Below are positions 33,788 to 42,633 of a stretch of 64,000 bases of DNA, piece after piece. Numbering within the stretch: position 1 is the stretch's first letter; each line of letters begins with the position of its first letter. Below the pieces are notes generated by a model. It saw nothing but the letters and a program-made list of their open reading frames with translations, made no database searches and had not been told where the DNA came from. The translations under genes were made by a program, and so were the position numbers. Source of the stretch: Rhodomicrobium sp. R_RK_3 (GTDB taxonomy: Bacteria; Pseudomonadota; Alphaproteobacteria; Rhizobiales; Rhodomicrobiaceae); NCBI RefSeq assembly GCF_002198715.1, contig NZ_MWLK01000024.1:1-64000 (forward strand), given 5' to 3'.

Positions 33788-35344
33788 ATGAAACTCTATC
33801 GATCGATCGTCACCGTCAGCGGCTATACCGCCATCAGCCGCGTGCTGGGCTTCGTCCGGGACATGCTGACCGCCGCCGTCATCGGCGCGGGCCCCGTCGC
33901 CGACGCCTTCTTCGTGGCGTTCCGGTTGCCGAACCTGTTCCGCTCGCTCTTCGCCGAGGGCGCCTTCAACTCCGCCTTCGTGCCGCTCTTCACCAAGAAC
34001 CTGCAGACGGACGGTCAAAACGGCGCGCGCCGATTCGCCGAGGAAGCGCTGGCGGTGCTGCTTACGGCGCTGCTCATCATGACGGCGCTCGCCGAAATCT
34101 TCATGCCCTGGCTGGTGGCGCTGATCGCGCCCGGCTTCGGCGACAATGCGGAAAAATTCGACCTCGCCGTGCTGCTGACGCGGATCACCTTCCCCTATCT
34201 GCTCTGCATGTCGCTGACGGCGCTATCCGCGGGCATCCTCAACGCGCTCGGACGCTTCGCCGCCGCCGCCGCCGCGCCGATCATCCTCAATGTGGTGCTC
34301 GCCGCCGCCATGATCCTGGCCTTCTCGCTCGGCCTGAAGGACCGGCCGGAAGCCGCCATCATCCTGGCCTGGGCGGTGTCGGTCGCCGGTTTTGCCCAGC
34401 TTGCCTTCCTGGCCGTCGCCGCCAGCCGCCAGGACATGAATCTGCGCTTCCGCCTGCCGCGCCTGACGCCGCAGATCAAACGGCTGTTCAAGCTCGCACT
34501 GCCGGGCGTCGCCACCGCCGGCATCACCCAGATCAACCTGTTCATCGGCACCATGATCGCCTCGCTGGCCGAGGGCGCGGTCTCCTATCTCTATTACGCC
34601 GACCGCATCAACCAATTGCCGCTCGGCATCGTCGGCATCGCCATCGGCGTGGTCTTGCTGCCGGAATTGTCCGCCAAGCTGCATGGCGGCGACACCAAGG
34701 CGGCGATGTACAGCCATAACCGCTCGCTGGAATTCGCGCTGCTCTTGACCGTGCCCGCCGCCGCAGCGCTCTGCGTCGTGCCGGGGCCGATCATCCAGGT
34801 GCTGTTCCAGCGCGGCGCCTTCTCCGCCGCCGACACCAGCGCCGTCGCCACCGCGCTCGCCGCCTTCGCGGTGGGCCTGCCGGCCTCGGTCCTGATCCGC
34901 GTCTTCCTGCCGGGGTTTTTCGCCCGCGAGGACACCAGCACGCCGATGCTGTTCGCCGGCGTCAGCGCGCTGGTGAACATTTTGGGCTCGCTCAGCCTGT
35001 TCTTCGTCATCGGCCATGTCGGCATCGCCATCGCGACCAGCCTCGCCGCCTGGACCTACGCCATCATGCTCGGCGCGACGCTGATCCGGCGCGGCCATTT
35101 CGTCGCCGACGCGGCGCTGAAGCGGAGGGGGGCGCTGATCGTCCTGGCGAGCGCCGTGATGGCGCTGGCGCTGTGGGGCGCATCCTATCCACTGGAGCGG
35201 TTTTTTGCCCCGGTGAACGGGCTGGTGGTGCAGATGCTGGCGCTGGGCGCGCTGATCGCGGGCGGCGGGGTGGTATATCTGGCGGCCGCCCAGGCGACGG
35301 GCGCGGCGAATTACCGGTCGCTGCTACGGGTGGCGCGGGGGTAG
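33788..35344 (+). CDS. murJ: Lipid II flippase MurJ
   Basis: A 518-residue MOP-superfamily membrane protein with about 14 transmembrane helices that flips lipid II for peptidoglycan synthesis. The N-terminus MKLYRSIVTVSGYTAISRVLGFVRDML and the FFVAFRLPNLFRSLFAEGAFNSAFVP segment (conserved Arg and Glu) are diagnostic. Start at 33788 rather than 46 codons upstream, since the conserved N-terminus begins there. Follows glnD as in many Hyphomicrobiales; the usual next gene, trpS, is displaced by an insertion. Confidence 0.94.
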   Translation: MKLYRSIVTVSGYTAISRVLGFVRDMLTAAVIGAGPVADAFFVAFRLPNLFRSLFAEGAFNSAFVPLFTKNLQTDGQNGARRFAEEALAVLLTALLIMTALAEIFMPWLVALIAPGFGDNAEKFDLAVLLTRITFPYLLCMSLTALSAGILNALGRFAAAAAAPIILNVVLAAAMILAFSLGLKDRPEAAIILAWAVSVAGFAQLAFLAVAASRQDMNLRFRLPRLTPQIKRLFKLALPGVATAGITQINLFIGTMIASLAEGAVSYLYYADRINQLPLGIVGIAIGVVLLPELSAKLHGGDTKAAMYSHNRSLEFALLLTVPAAAALCVVPGPIIQVLFQRGAFSAADTSAVATALAAFAVGLPASVLIRVFLPGFFAREDTSTPMLFAGVSALVNILGSLSLFFVIGHVGIAIATSLAAWTYAIMLGATLIRRGHFVADAALKRRGALIVLASAVMALALWGASYPLERFFAPVNGLVVQMLALGALIAGGGVVYLAAAQATGAANYRSLLRVARG

Positions 35345-35456
35345 GGCCGACGCGGCAGCGCCCCGCGCCGCGCCTCTTGTTCCAAATAGAGACGCCCTCT
35401 AAGCTTTCGGAAGCGACCGGCGCAATGCGCCATGATCTGGTTCAGCGGAGGGATGC

Positions 35457-36371
35457 ATGGCTGAGCGCAAGGCCGTGATCGATTGGCTGCTCGATTCGGA
35501 CCCGGCGATCCGCTGGCAGGTCTTGCGCGACCTCACCGATGCGCCCGAAGCCGAAGTCGCCGCCGAACGCGCGCGTGTCGCCAAGGAAGGCTGGGGCGCG
35601 CGGCTGCTCGCGCTCCAGGCGCCCGGCGGCCAATGGGGCGCCGAGGATGACGACGGCTGGATGACCAGCGTCTACATGCTGGCGCTGCTCAAGGATCTCG
35701 GCGTCGATCCGGCGGCCGAGGAGGCGCGCAGGGCGCTCGGCCTCTTTCGCGAGCGGATCACCTGGTGGCAGCTCGATGGCCGCCCCTTCTTCGACGGCGA
35801 GACCGAAGCCTGCATCAACGGCCGCATCCTATTGGCGGGCGCTTATTTCGGCGAGGATTGCGACCGGCTGCTGGATCGCCTGCTGGGCGAACAGCTTGCC
35901 GATGGCGGCTGGAATTGCGAAGCGCCGCCCAGCGCACGCTCCTCGTTCCACAGCACGATCTGCGTCGTGGAAGGGCTGCTGGAATATGAGCGGGCGCGCG
36001 GGGCGAAGCCGGCGGTGACGCAGGCGCGGCGGCGCGCGGAGGACTATCTGATGGAGCGGCGCATGTTGCGGTCGTTGACATCAGGCGAGGTCATCAACGA
36101 GCGCTGGACGCGCTTCGGCTTCCCGGTCTCCTGGCATTTCGACGTGCTGCGCGGCCTGGATTATTTGCGCAGCGCCGGGGTGCGCCCGGACGGCAGGCTC
36201 GCCGAGGCGGTGGGGTGGGTGGCGAAGGCGCGGGACGAGGACGGGCGCTGGGCGCTCGACGCCGCGCATTGGGACCACATCGCCGCGCCGTTCGAACTGG
36301 AGGACGGGGTCGGCAGGGCGAGTAGGTGGAATACGCTGCGGGCTATGCGGGTGTTGGAATGGGCGCGCTGA
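35457..36371 (+). CDS. Prenyltransferase/squalene-cyclase-like alpha-barrel protein
   Basis: A 304-residue protein of terpenoid-cyclase/protein-prenyltransferase alpha-toroid type. QW-like repeats are visible (APGGQWGAEDDDGW near 51-64, EQLADGGWNCE near 143-153, DEDGRWALD near 259-267). The DXDD motif of squalene-hopene cyclase is not seen, so it is not a regular hopanoid enzyme; homologues are usually annotated only as hypothetical or squalene cyclase. It is the first of three genes that interrupt murJ-trpS. Confidence 0.65.
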   Translation: MAERKAVIDWLLDSDPAIRWQVLRDLTDAPEAEVAAERARVAKEGWGARLLALQAPGGQWGAEDDDGWMTSVYMLALLKDLGVDPAAEEARRALGLFRERITWWQLDGRPFFDGETEACINGRILLAGAYFGEDCDRLLDRLLGEQLADGGWNCEAPPSARSSFHSTICVVEGLLEYERARGAKPAVTQARRRAEDYLMERRMLRSLTSGEVINERWTRFGFPVSWHFDVLRGLDYLRSAGVRPDGRLAEAVGWVAKARDEDGRWALDAAHWDHIAAPFELEDGVGRASRWNTLRAMRVLEWAR

Positions 36372-36442
36372 CGTAGCATCAAATATATTGAGGAAAGGGA
36401 CTGACCAGCAGCTGTTGGAGCAATTTTAGAAGCCGAACCCAC

Positions 36443-36482
36443 AAATAATGGCTGGACTCATAATCGAGTTGAGCCATTATTT
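36443..36482 (+). terminator. Long AT-rich hairpin
   Basis: AAATAATGGCT (36443-36453) pairs perfectly with AGCCATTATTT (36472-36482), and the inner GACTC/GAGTT nearly extends the stem. It follows the squalene-cyclase-like gene by about 70 bases and ends in TTT. It is likely a terminator, and its AT-richness marks entry to a low-GC insert. Confidence 0.5.
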
Positions 36483-36563
36483 CGTTGTGTTTCGGTTTCA
36501 TCAACCTTTGACTTGCGCATGCCTCTGAGCGCGGGCTCCTGCCAAGAAAGGAGGTGATAATAA

Positions 36564-36677
36564 ATGGCTGATCGCAAGATTGGCCGGGATGCCCGGAATG
36601 GGCAATTTATCCCCGTCAAAGTCGCACAAGGGCGGAAGTCAACCGCAGTTGTGGAGACAGTGAAGACGAAAAAATAG
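36564..36677 (+). CDS. 37-residue basic small protein with extended Shine-Dalgarno
   Basis: The ATG at 36564 opens a 37-codon frame (MADRKIGRDARNGQFIPVK..., ending VETVKTKK). It is strongly basic with a G-R-D-A-x-x-G-x-F-I-P-V-K core that I recall from short conserved hypothetical proteins of proteobacteria. Upstream, AGAAAGGAGGTGAT matches 14 bases of the expected complement of an alphaproteobacterial 16S rRNA 3' tail, 6 bases before the ATG at its closest point. The frame is too short for common gene callers. Function unknown; a role beside the AT-rich gene that follows on the opposite strand cannot be shown. Confidence 0.65.
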   Translation: MADRKIGRDARNGQFIPVKVAQGRKSTAVVETVKTKK

Positions 36678-36770
36678 GACGGCTTACTACCTGACCTAAT
36701 TTTCGACTTCGGGCGGCAGCCAGATTCGTGCCCTGGCCGTTTCCCTCCTGTATACGACTATAAAGCTCGA

Positions 36771-37706
36771 TCAGCTTGCCTCAGCCTGTCCTTCTAATTC
36801 GTGATTGTTTTGAAGGAGTTTCAACTGCGGTTGCTGATTCATCTCCCTCATATCCTTAACCATCTCAGTGATCGTCGCAATGCCGATCCCGAAGAGATTG
36901 TCAGCTCCCATTTCATCAAGAGAGTCGCGCGGGTGCATCAGAGGGTTCCGATCAAGCTGCCTGATGCGATCAAGCATTGCGATAACCTTGCGGCTTGGAT
37001 ATTTTTTACTTGGATCAGATTTTGTCAGATCATCAAGCGCAATTATATAGTCATTCCAACTCTTAAACTCCCTAGGCGATTGGCTTGCGGATGAATGATA
37101 TTCGGCCATCACGACCTCAAGTGCACGTAGAGTATGAAAACCAGACGCCGTATAGCTTTCGAGAGCTAAACAACGTCCCGCGAGCCGCAATTCTTCTAGC
37201 GCCAGCGTCGGCACGAGGGGCCGGATCGACTCGTGTACTCGATGATCCGCGTAATGCAGCAGCGTTTCAATATCGTAACCAAGCTTGCGGTTTCCAATGA
37301 AATAGGTCTCGCATTTCCTACATTCTGCGGAAAATACAGACTTGAATACAGACAATGCTTCTTTGAGCTCATTGAGCGCCCAAGTGGGGAATTCGGCCGA
37401 AAAATCTAATTCGTCTTTAAATATCGCCGCTTTTCCGGGTTCCGTGTTATAGAAATGAGCAGTAACGAGTTCGTGATGCTTTTTTGATACATTCAGCGCG
37501 TCGGTTTTCACAAGATCGAAGGTATGCTGACCTTTCGCGAACTCATAAAAGGCATCCCTGATCGGCATAAGGCCAACAAATACATCCCCGTAGTTATGCG
37601 ATCTTTGATCCATAATCCTTTCGGCGGCCCCAAGATAAGAGCCAAGCTCAAACAACTTAATGACATCCAACCGTTTCACAGCCGAATCCTCTTCACTCGT
37701 AATCAA
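36771..37706 (-). CDS. AT-rich hypothetical protein with HEPN-like R-x4-H motif
   Basis: A 311-residue, predicted all-helical soluble protein with no recognised full-length family. The C-terminal part has KVIAMLDRIRQLDRNPLMHPRDSLDE: RNPLMH matches the R-x4-6-H active motif of HEPN ribonuclease-like domains, in the usual place between two helices. A C-x-x-C (ECRKCE) lies near residue 130. Base composition is markedly more AT-rich than the surrounding genes, pointing to horizontal gain. HEPN proteins are often toxins or phage-defence nucleases; here this is inference from one motif. Confidence 0.6.
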   Translation of the reverse strand: MITSEEDSAVKRLDVIKLFELGSYLGAAERIMDQRSHNYGDVFVGLMPIRDAFYEFAKGQHTFDLVKTDALNVSKKHHELVTAHFYNTEPGKAAIFKDELDFSAEFPTWALNELKEALSVFKSVFSAECRKCETYFIGNRKLGYDIETLLHYADHRVHESIRPLVPTLALEELRLAGRCLALESYTASGFHTLRALEVVMAEYHSSASQSPREFKSWNDYIIALDDLTKSDPSKKYPSRKVIAMLDRIRQLDRNPLMHPRDSLDEMGADNLFGIGIATITEMVKDMREMNQQPQLKLLQNNHELEGQAEAS

Positions 37707-37917
37707 GACGTAGCGTGAACCACGTTTGCAGAAATTAACGCATCCGCAGATTCGCTATCTTTGTCATGTTCGTAATGACCCGAATAGCCGCCAGGAAAAC
37801 AACGAATCTGAAGTCTAACCCAATCTGTTCCCGTTAGCGTCTACTCCACGACCTTCCCCCCACCAAACCCCTTGCACCCCGTGCCGCCCTGCGCGATAAG
37901 CCGCCCGGAGGCTCATC

Positions 37918-38952
37918 ATGACACCTGACAAGCGCGTATTTTCCGGCGTCCAGCCGACCGGCAATCTGCATCTGGGCAATTATCTCGGCGCCATCGTCAA
38001 ATTCGTCGAGCTGCAGAAGGAGGCGCCCTGCCTGTTCTGCGTCGTCGACATGCATGCGATCACCGTCTGGCAGGACCCGGACGAGTTGCGCCGGAACACG
38101 CGCGAAGTCACCGCCGCCTTCATCGCCGCCGGCATCGACGCGGACAAGCACATCATCTTCAACCAGAGCGCCGTATCCGGCCATGCAGAGCTCGCCTGGG
38201 TGCTGAATTGCGTCGCGCGCATGGGCTGGCTGAGCCGGATGACCCAGTTCAAGGAGAAGGCCGGCAAGGACCGCGAAAACGCCTCGGTCGGCCTGTTCGC
38301 CTATCCGAACCTGATGGCGGCCGACATCCTGCTCTACCGCGCCACCCATGTGCCGGTCGGCGACGACCAGAAGCAGCATCTGGAGCTGGCGCGCGACATT
38401 GCGCAGAAATTCAATAATGATTACGCGGCCTTCTGCACTAGGGAAGGTTTTCCGGACGGCTTCTTCCCGCTGCCCGAGCCGCTGATTTCGGGCCCCGCCA
38501 CCCGTGTCATGTCGCTCAGGGACGGCACCAAGAAGATGAGCAAATCGGACCCGTCCGACGCCTCGCGCATCAACCTGACCGACAGCGCTGACGACATCGC
38601 CAAGAAGATCCGCAAGGCCAAGACCGATCCCGAGCCGCTGCCGACCGAGATCGACGGGCTGAAGGAGCGTCCCGAGGCGGACAATCTGATCGGCATCTAC
38701 GCGGCGCTGACACAGTCCGACAAGGCGGGGGTGCTGCGGGAGTTCGGCGGCGCGCCGTTCTCGAAATTCAAGGCGGCGCTGATCGATGTGTCCGTCGAGA
38801 AGCTCGGCCCCATCGGCGACACCATGAATCGCCTTTCCGCGGATCACACCTATATCGATAATGTGTTGAGAAGCGGCGTGGAACGGGCGCGGGAGATCGC
38901 GTCGGTGCATTTGCGTCACGTCAAAGACATAGTAGGATTTCTGCAGAGCTGA
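37918..38952 (+). CDS. trpS: Tryptophan-tRNA ligase
   Basis: A 344-residue class Ic aminoacyl-tRNA synthetase. The HIGH-type signature is [13 protein letters not shown] near residues 12-24 and the KMSKS loop is KKMSKSDPS near 203. Other family segments are FVVDMHAIT-like ([11 protein letters not shown]) and [15 protein letters not shown]. Length is standard. Next in order after murJ in related genomes. UspA follows 21 bases later. Confidence 0.96.
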   Translation: MTPDKRVFSGVQPTGNLHLGNYLGAIVKFVELQKEAPCLFCVVDMHAITVWQDPDELRRNTREVTAAFIAAGIDADKHIIFNQSAVSGHAELAWVLNCVARMGWLSRMTQFKEKAGKDRENASVGLFAYPNLMAADILLYRATHVPVGDDQKQHLELARDIAQKFNNDYAAFCTREGFPDGFFPLPEPLISGPATRVMSLRDGTKKMSKSDPSDASRINLTDSADDIAKKIRKAKTDPEPLPTEIDGLKERPEADNLIGIYAALTQSDKAGVLREFGGAPFSKFKAALIDVSVEKLGPIGDTMNRLSADHTYIDNVLRSGVERAREIASVHLRHVKDIVGFLQS

Positions 38953-38973
38953 ACGCCAGATGTGAGAAGCCCG

Positions 38974-39483
38974 ATGCCCAATCGCACGATCCGAACGATT
39001 TTCCACGAGGGGCATCGGCGCAAATTCCTGGTGGTGGTGGACGAATCGCCCGAGGCGGAGATGGCGCTGGCCTATGCCGTCCGCCGGGCGCGGCGCACGC
39101 TGGGCGGGGTCTCGATGCTCTACGTGATCGAGCCCGCCGATTTCCAGCATTGGCTGGGCGTCGAGGAGGCCTATCGCGAGGAGGCGCAGGCCAAAGCCAA
39201 GGCGGTGTTCCGGCTGCATGCGCGCAAGCTGAAGCTGTGGGGTTTTGAGGATATTTCGCTCGACGAGATCATCCGCGAGGGCACAAGGGCCGAGCAGATC
39301 AGCAATCTGATCCATGAAGACCCCGATATCGGCATTCTGGTGCTGGGCGCCTCGGTCAGCGCGGAAGGGCCGGGGCCGCTGGTTTCCTCTCTGGCGGGCG
39401 GCAAGAATGCGGGCAGTTTCCCGATCCCGATCACCGTCGTGCCGGGCGGATTGACCTTGGAAGAGATTGAAGCATTGGCGTAA
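38974..39483 (+). CDS. Universal stress protein family (UspA)
   Basis: A 169-residue Usp-fold protein: RRKFLVVVDESPEAEMALAYAVRRA at the N-terminus (Asp after the first strand) and ILVLGASVSAEGPGPLVSSL at the site of the ATP-binding G-2x-G-9x-G(S/T) loop, which is degenerate here. I prefer ATG 38974; a GTG four codons earlier (38962) is possible. It follows trpS closely and probably shares its transcript. Confidence 0.82.
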   Translation: MPNRTIRTIFHEGHRRKFLVVVDESPEAEMALAYAVRRARRTLGGVSMLYVIEPADFQHWLGVEEAYREEAQAKAKAVFRLHARKLKLWGFEDISLDEIIREGTRAEQISNLIHEDPDIGILVLGASVSAEGPGPLVSSLAGGKNAGSFPIPITVVPGGLTLEEIEALA

Positions 39484-39615
39484 TCGGCCAAGGCTTGCGG
39501 CCAATCGCGCCTTGAATTTTGTGCCGCAGCGTCCCACTATGCTGTAGAACAATTCTAAACTGTCAGGCGCGAAACCGTTCCCGGCGCGGGACGTGCGCGT
39601 AAGAGGCGATTTCCC

Positions 39616-40176
39616 ATGTTCATCCAGACCGAAGCCACCCCGAACCCGGCGACGCTGAAGTTCATTCCCGGCAGTGCCGTGCTGCCGAGCGGCACGCGCG
39701 AGTTCCGTGACGCCGAAACCGCCGCCGGGGCCTCCCCGCTTGCCGCGCGGCTGTTCGAAGTCGAAGGCGTGACCGGCGTGTTCCTGGGCAGCGATTTCAT
39801 CTCCGTCACCAAGAGCGGCGGTGAATGGCAGCATCTGAAGCCCGCACTGCTCGGCGCCATCATGGAGCATTATCTGTCCGGCGCTCCTGCCGTGACCGAC
39901 CTGCCCGAGGGCGACGGCCACACCGCCGGCGAGCATACCGGCGAGGATGGCGAGATCGTCCAGACCATCAAGGAGCTGCTGGATACGCGCGTGCGCCCGG
40001 CCGTTGCCCAGGATGGCGGCGACATCGTCTTCCACGGCTATGAAGACGGCGTGGTGTTCCTGCATATGCGCGGCGCCTGCTCCGGCTGCCCGTCCTCGAC
40101 GGCGACGCTGCGGCACGGCATCGAGAACCTGCTCCGGCATTTCATCCCCGAAGTGCAGGAAGTGCGGGCGGTCTAG
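39616..40176 (+). CDS. nfuA: NfuA-type Fe-S cluster carrier
   Basis: A 186-residue protein with an N-terminal Nfu_N domain (MFIQTEATPNPATLKFIPG) and a C-terminal NifU domain with the cluster-binding C-x-x-C (RGACSGCPSS, near residues 155-160) and IKELLDTRVRPAVAQDGGDI. It delivers 4Fe-4S clusters to target enzymes. Usual place downstream of usp in Hyphomicrobiales. Confidence 0.93.
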   Translation: MFIQTEATPNPATLKFIPGSAVLPSGTREFRDAETAAGASPLAARLFEVEGVTGVFLGSDFISVTKSGGEWQHLKPALLGAIMEHYLSGAPAVTDLPEGDGHTAGEHTGEDGEIVQTIKELLDTRVRPAVAQDGGDIVFHGYEDGVVFLHMRGACSGCPSSTATLRHGIENLLRHFIPEVQEVRAV

Positions 40177-40302
40177 CCAGATAGTCTGAGCGCGGGCCCC
40201 CTCACCCGGTCGCTTGCGCGCCCGCCCTCTCCCCTCGAGGCAGAGGGCTTTCGCCGAAGGCGGGTGGGTGCCTACCACCCGCTCCGCAACACCCGGTGTC
40301 CC

Positions 40303-40887
40303 ATGGCCGACCCGATTTCGACGGACGCCCTCGAGCAGATCTTCCTCAAGGCGCGGACCCACGAAAAATGGCTCGACAAACCCGTCGACGAAGCCCTGCT
40401 GCGCCGCCTCGTCGAGATCATGGAACTCGGACCGACGACCTCCAACAGCTTGCCGGCGCGCATCGTCTTCGTCCGCTCCGCCGAGGCCAAACGGCGCCTC
40501 GAGCCCTTGCTGGACAAAGGCAACCGCGCCAAGACCATGCAGGCGCCCGTCACCGCGCTGATCGGTTACGACCTGCAATTCACGCAGAAGCTCGGCAAAA
40601 CCTATCCGCATAAGCCCCGCGCCCCCGAATGGTACGCGGGCAACGAGGCGGCCACCGCTTTCCGCAACGGCTCGCTGCAGGGCGCCTATTTCATCATCGC
40701 CGCCCGCGCCTTGGGGCTCGACACCGGCCCGATGTCCGGCTTCGACAATGACGCCGTCGACCGCGAATTCTTCCCCGGCGGACAGGTGAAGTCGAATTTC
40801 ATCTGTTCCCTCGGCTATGGCGACCCGACCGTGCTGTTGCCGCGCTGGCCCCGCCTCGACTTCGACGAAGTGGCAAAATTCGTATAG
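40303..40887 (+). CDS. Nitroreductase family, malonic semialdehyde reductase RutE-like
   Basis: A 194-residue FMN flavoprotein of the RutE/HadB group. Typical segments are LRRLVEIMELGPTTSNSLPARIVFV, KTMQAPVTALIGYDLQF, and FNGSLQGAYFII-like (RNGSLQGAYFIIAARALGLDTGPMSGFD). The rest of a rut operon is not present. Start at 40303 gives the family's N-terminus; no strong ribosome binding site is visible. The name RutE is by similarity only; other 3-oxo or nitro substrates are possible. Confidence 0.82.
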   Translation: MADPISTDALEQIFLKARTHEKWLDKPVDEALLRRLVEIMELGPTTSNSLPARIVFVRSAEAKRRLEPLLDKGNRAKTMQAPVTALIGYDLQFTQKLGKTYPHKPRAPEWYAGNEAATAFRNGSLQGAYFIIAARALGLDTGPMSGFDNDAVDREFFPGGQVKSNFICSLGYGDPTVLLPRWPRLDFDEVAKFV

Positions 40888-40922
40888 AGTGCGCGCACTC
40901 CCAAACCCTCCCGGCATCCAGC

Positions 40923-41612
40923 ATGACCCTATTGGCGATCGACACCAGCATGACGGCCTGCTCCGCCGCCCTTCTCAGGGCGGGCGCGGCGGGGCCCGTG
41001 CAGCGTTTCGAGCCCATGGAGCGCGGCCATGCCGAGGCGATTTTCCCGATGATCGAGGCCGTCATGGCCGAGGCCGGATGCCGCTTCGCCGACCTGACCC
41101 GGATTGCGGTGACGGTGGGGCCGGGCAGCTTCACCGGCGTGCGCGCGGGCGTCGCGGCGGCGCGGGGACTGGCGGTCGCGGCGGGATTGCCGGTGATCGG
41201 GGTGAACAGCCTCGAAGTGATGGCGCGAGGCTGCCTCCGCAGGCTCGGCAATGAGGAAGGCGGTTTCGCCATCGCGCACGATGCCAAGCGCGGCGAGTTC
41301 TATGTCCAGCATTTCGCCGGAGATGGCGCGCCGCTGAGCGAGCCGCAGATCATGGATCTGGCGCAGGCGGCGGCATCGATCCCCGCAAGCGTCGCCCTGA
41401 TCGCGGGCAGCGGCGCGGCGGCCATCGCCGAGGAAGCCGGACGCCGCGGCCGCGAAATCCGCGCCCTTTTCCCCGTTCTCCTGCCCGAAGCTGGCGATCT
41501 CGCCCTCATCGCCTCGGCTCGCGAGCCGGATGCGCGCCCGCCCGCGCCGCTCTATCTCCGTCCCGCCGACGCCAAGCCGCAAACGGATAAAAGCCTTGCC
41601 CGCGCCGGATGA
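40923..41612 (+). CDS. tsaB: tRNA t6A biosynthesis protein TsaB
   Basis: A 229-residue ASKHA-fold partner of TsaD in threonylcarbamoyl-adenosine formation at tRNA A37. N-terminal LLAIDTSMTACSAALL and VTVGPGSFTGVRAGVAAARGLA are diagnostic, and FEPMERGHAEAIFPMI is the dimer region. The rimI frame overlaps its 3' end, the usual arrangement. Confidence 0.93.
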   Translation: MTLLAIDTSMTACSAALLRAGAAGPVQRFEPMERGHAEAIFPMIEAVMAEAGCRFADLTRIAVTVGPGSFTGVRAGVAAARGLAVAAGLPVIGVNSLEVMARGCLRRLGNEEGGFAIAHDAKRGEFYVQHFAGDGAPLSEPQIMDLAQAAASIPASVALIAGSGAAAIAEEAGRRGREIRALFPVLLPEAGDLALIASAREPDARPPAPLYLRPADAKPQTDKSLARAG

Positions 41613-42090
41613 AAGCGGCGCGGCGCTGCTCCAATTCACCCCCGAACAGGCCGTGGCCGTCGCCGAGCTGCATTCGCGCTGCTTCGCCGTCTCCTGGACC
41701 GCCGCCGATTTCCACCGATTCGCCGCCCTCGCCGCCTATCCCGGCGTCACCGCATGGCTGGGCGAGCGCCTGATCGGCTTCGTCGTGCTGAGCGTCATCG
41801 AGCCGGAGGCGGAAATCCTCACGCTCTGCATCGACAAGGAGCTTCGCGGCCGCCGCTTCGCCTCCGCCATGCTAACGCGCCTGATCGAGGACGCGGCGGC
41901 GCAAGGCGTCGAAACGCTGTTCCTCGAAGTCGGCGTGCGCAACGAGCCCGCCCGCGCGCTTTACACGCGGCATGGGTTTATTGAGGCCGGCCGCCGGACC
42001 GGCTATTATCGAACGGATCGAGGCGCGGAAGACGCCATCGTCATGCGGCTGTCGCTTCCCGGACCGATGCGCGCCGCGCGCGGCTCCTAG
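41596..42090 (+). CDS. rimI: GNAT N-acetyltransferase, RimI-like
   Basis: A ~164-residue GNAT acetyltransferase that by position should be the ribosomal-protein S18 N-alpha-acetyltransferase. Domain features: AEILTLCIDKELRGRRFASAMLTRLIEDA, then LEVGVRNEPARALYTRHGF. The acetyl-CoA loop reads RGRRFA where R/Q-x-x-G-x-G/A is usual, so one Gly is replaced by Arg. Start is uncertain: I chose TTG 41596 (17-base overlap with tsaB); an ATG at 41530 would add 22 Arg/Pro-rich residues that look like tsaB shadow. Confidence 0.8.
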   Translation: MPAPDESGAALLQFTPEQAVAVAELHSRCFAVSWTAADFHRFAALAAYPGVTAWLGERLIGFVVLSVIEPEAEILTLCIDKELRGRRFASAMLTRLIEDAAAQGVETLFLEVGVRNEPARALYTRHGFIEAGRRTGYYRTDRGAEDAIVMRLSLPGPMRAARGS

Positions 42091-42183
42091 CCGGCGAGTT
42101 TCGCGCAGAAAATGCCGCCTGCGGACGGGCTCGCCTGGACATGGGCGGTGAAGCAACCTATCGTCGCCCCAAACCGAAGCACG

Positions 42184-42633
42184 ATGTCAACGGCTGCCAT
42201 GGCGAAGCTCAAAGATTCGCTTTCTAAAATCGAGGCGCTCTGCGCCGAGAAAGGCATGCGCATGACCCTGCAGCGCAGCGTCATCGCCCGCGTGCTCTCG
42301 GCCGCCACCGATCACCCCGATGTCGAGGAAGTCTACCGCCGCGCCAATCAGGTCGACAGCCGCATCTCGCTCTCCACCGTCTACCGCACGGTGCGCCTTC
42401 TCGAGAATGCCGGCATCATCGACCGCCACGATTTCGGCGATAGCGGCCGCGCCCGCTATGAAGGCGTCAAAAGCGAGCACCACGACCACCTGATCGACAC
42501 CGAGACCGGCATCGTGATCGAGTTCAAGAACGAAGAGATCGAGAAGCTGCAGGAACGCGTCGCCCGCGAGCTGGGATATGAGCTCGTCGGCCACAAGCTG
42601 GAGCTTTACGGCCGGCCGGTCAGGAAGCGCTGA
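42184..42633 (+). CDS. fur: Fur/Mur family metal-dependent regulator
   Basis: A 149-residue Fur-superfamily repressor. Helix-turn-helix TLQRSVIARVLSAATDHPDVEEVYRRA and ISLSTVYRTVRLLENAGII; metal site KSEHHDHLIDTETGIVIEF. In Hyphomicrobiales the orthologue in this tsaB-rimI-fur position usually acts as Mur (manganese response) rather than iron Fur, while iron control is by Irr/RirA. The C-x-x-C structural zinc sites of other Fur proteins are absent, as in Mur. ATG 42184 chosen; 42199 is possible. Confidence 0.9.
   Translation: MSTAAMAKLKDSLSKIEALCAEKGMRMTLQRSVIARVLSAATDHPDVEEVYRRANQVDSRISLSTVYRTVRLLENAGIIDRHDFGDSGRARYEGVKSEHHDHLIDTETGIVIEFKNEEIEKLQERVARELGYELVGHKLELYGRPVRKR

Noticed and set aside
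37834-40917. A ~1000-codon minus-strand frame over trpS, usp and nfuA
   Set aside because: All three plus-strand genes have diagnostic motifs; the antisense frame has no family features and spans their boundaries.
42112-42183. Longer Fur/Mur N-terminus from an upstream ATG
   Set aside because: The extra 24 residues do not resemble the family, which normally begins a few residues before the first DNA-binding helix.
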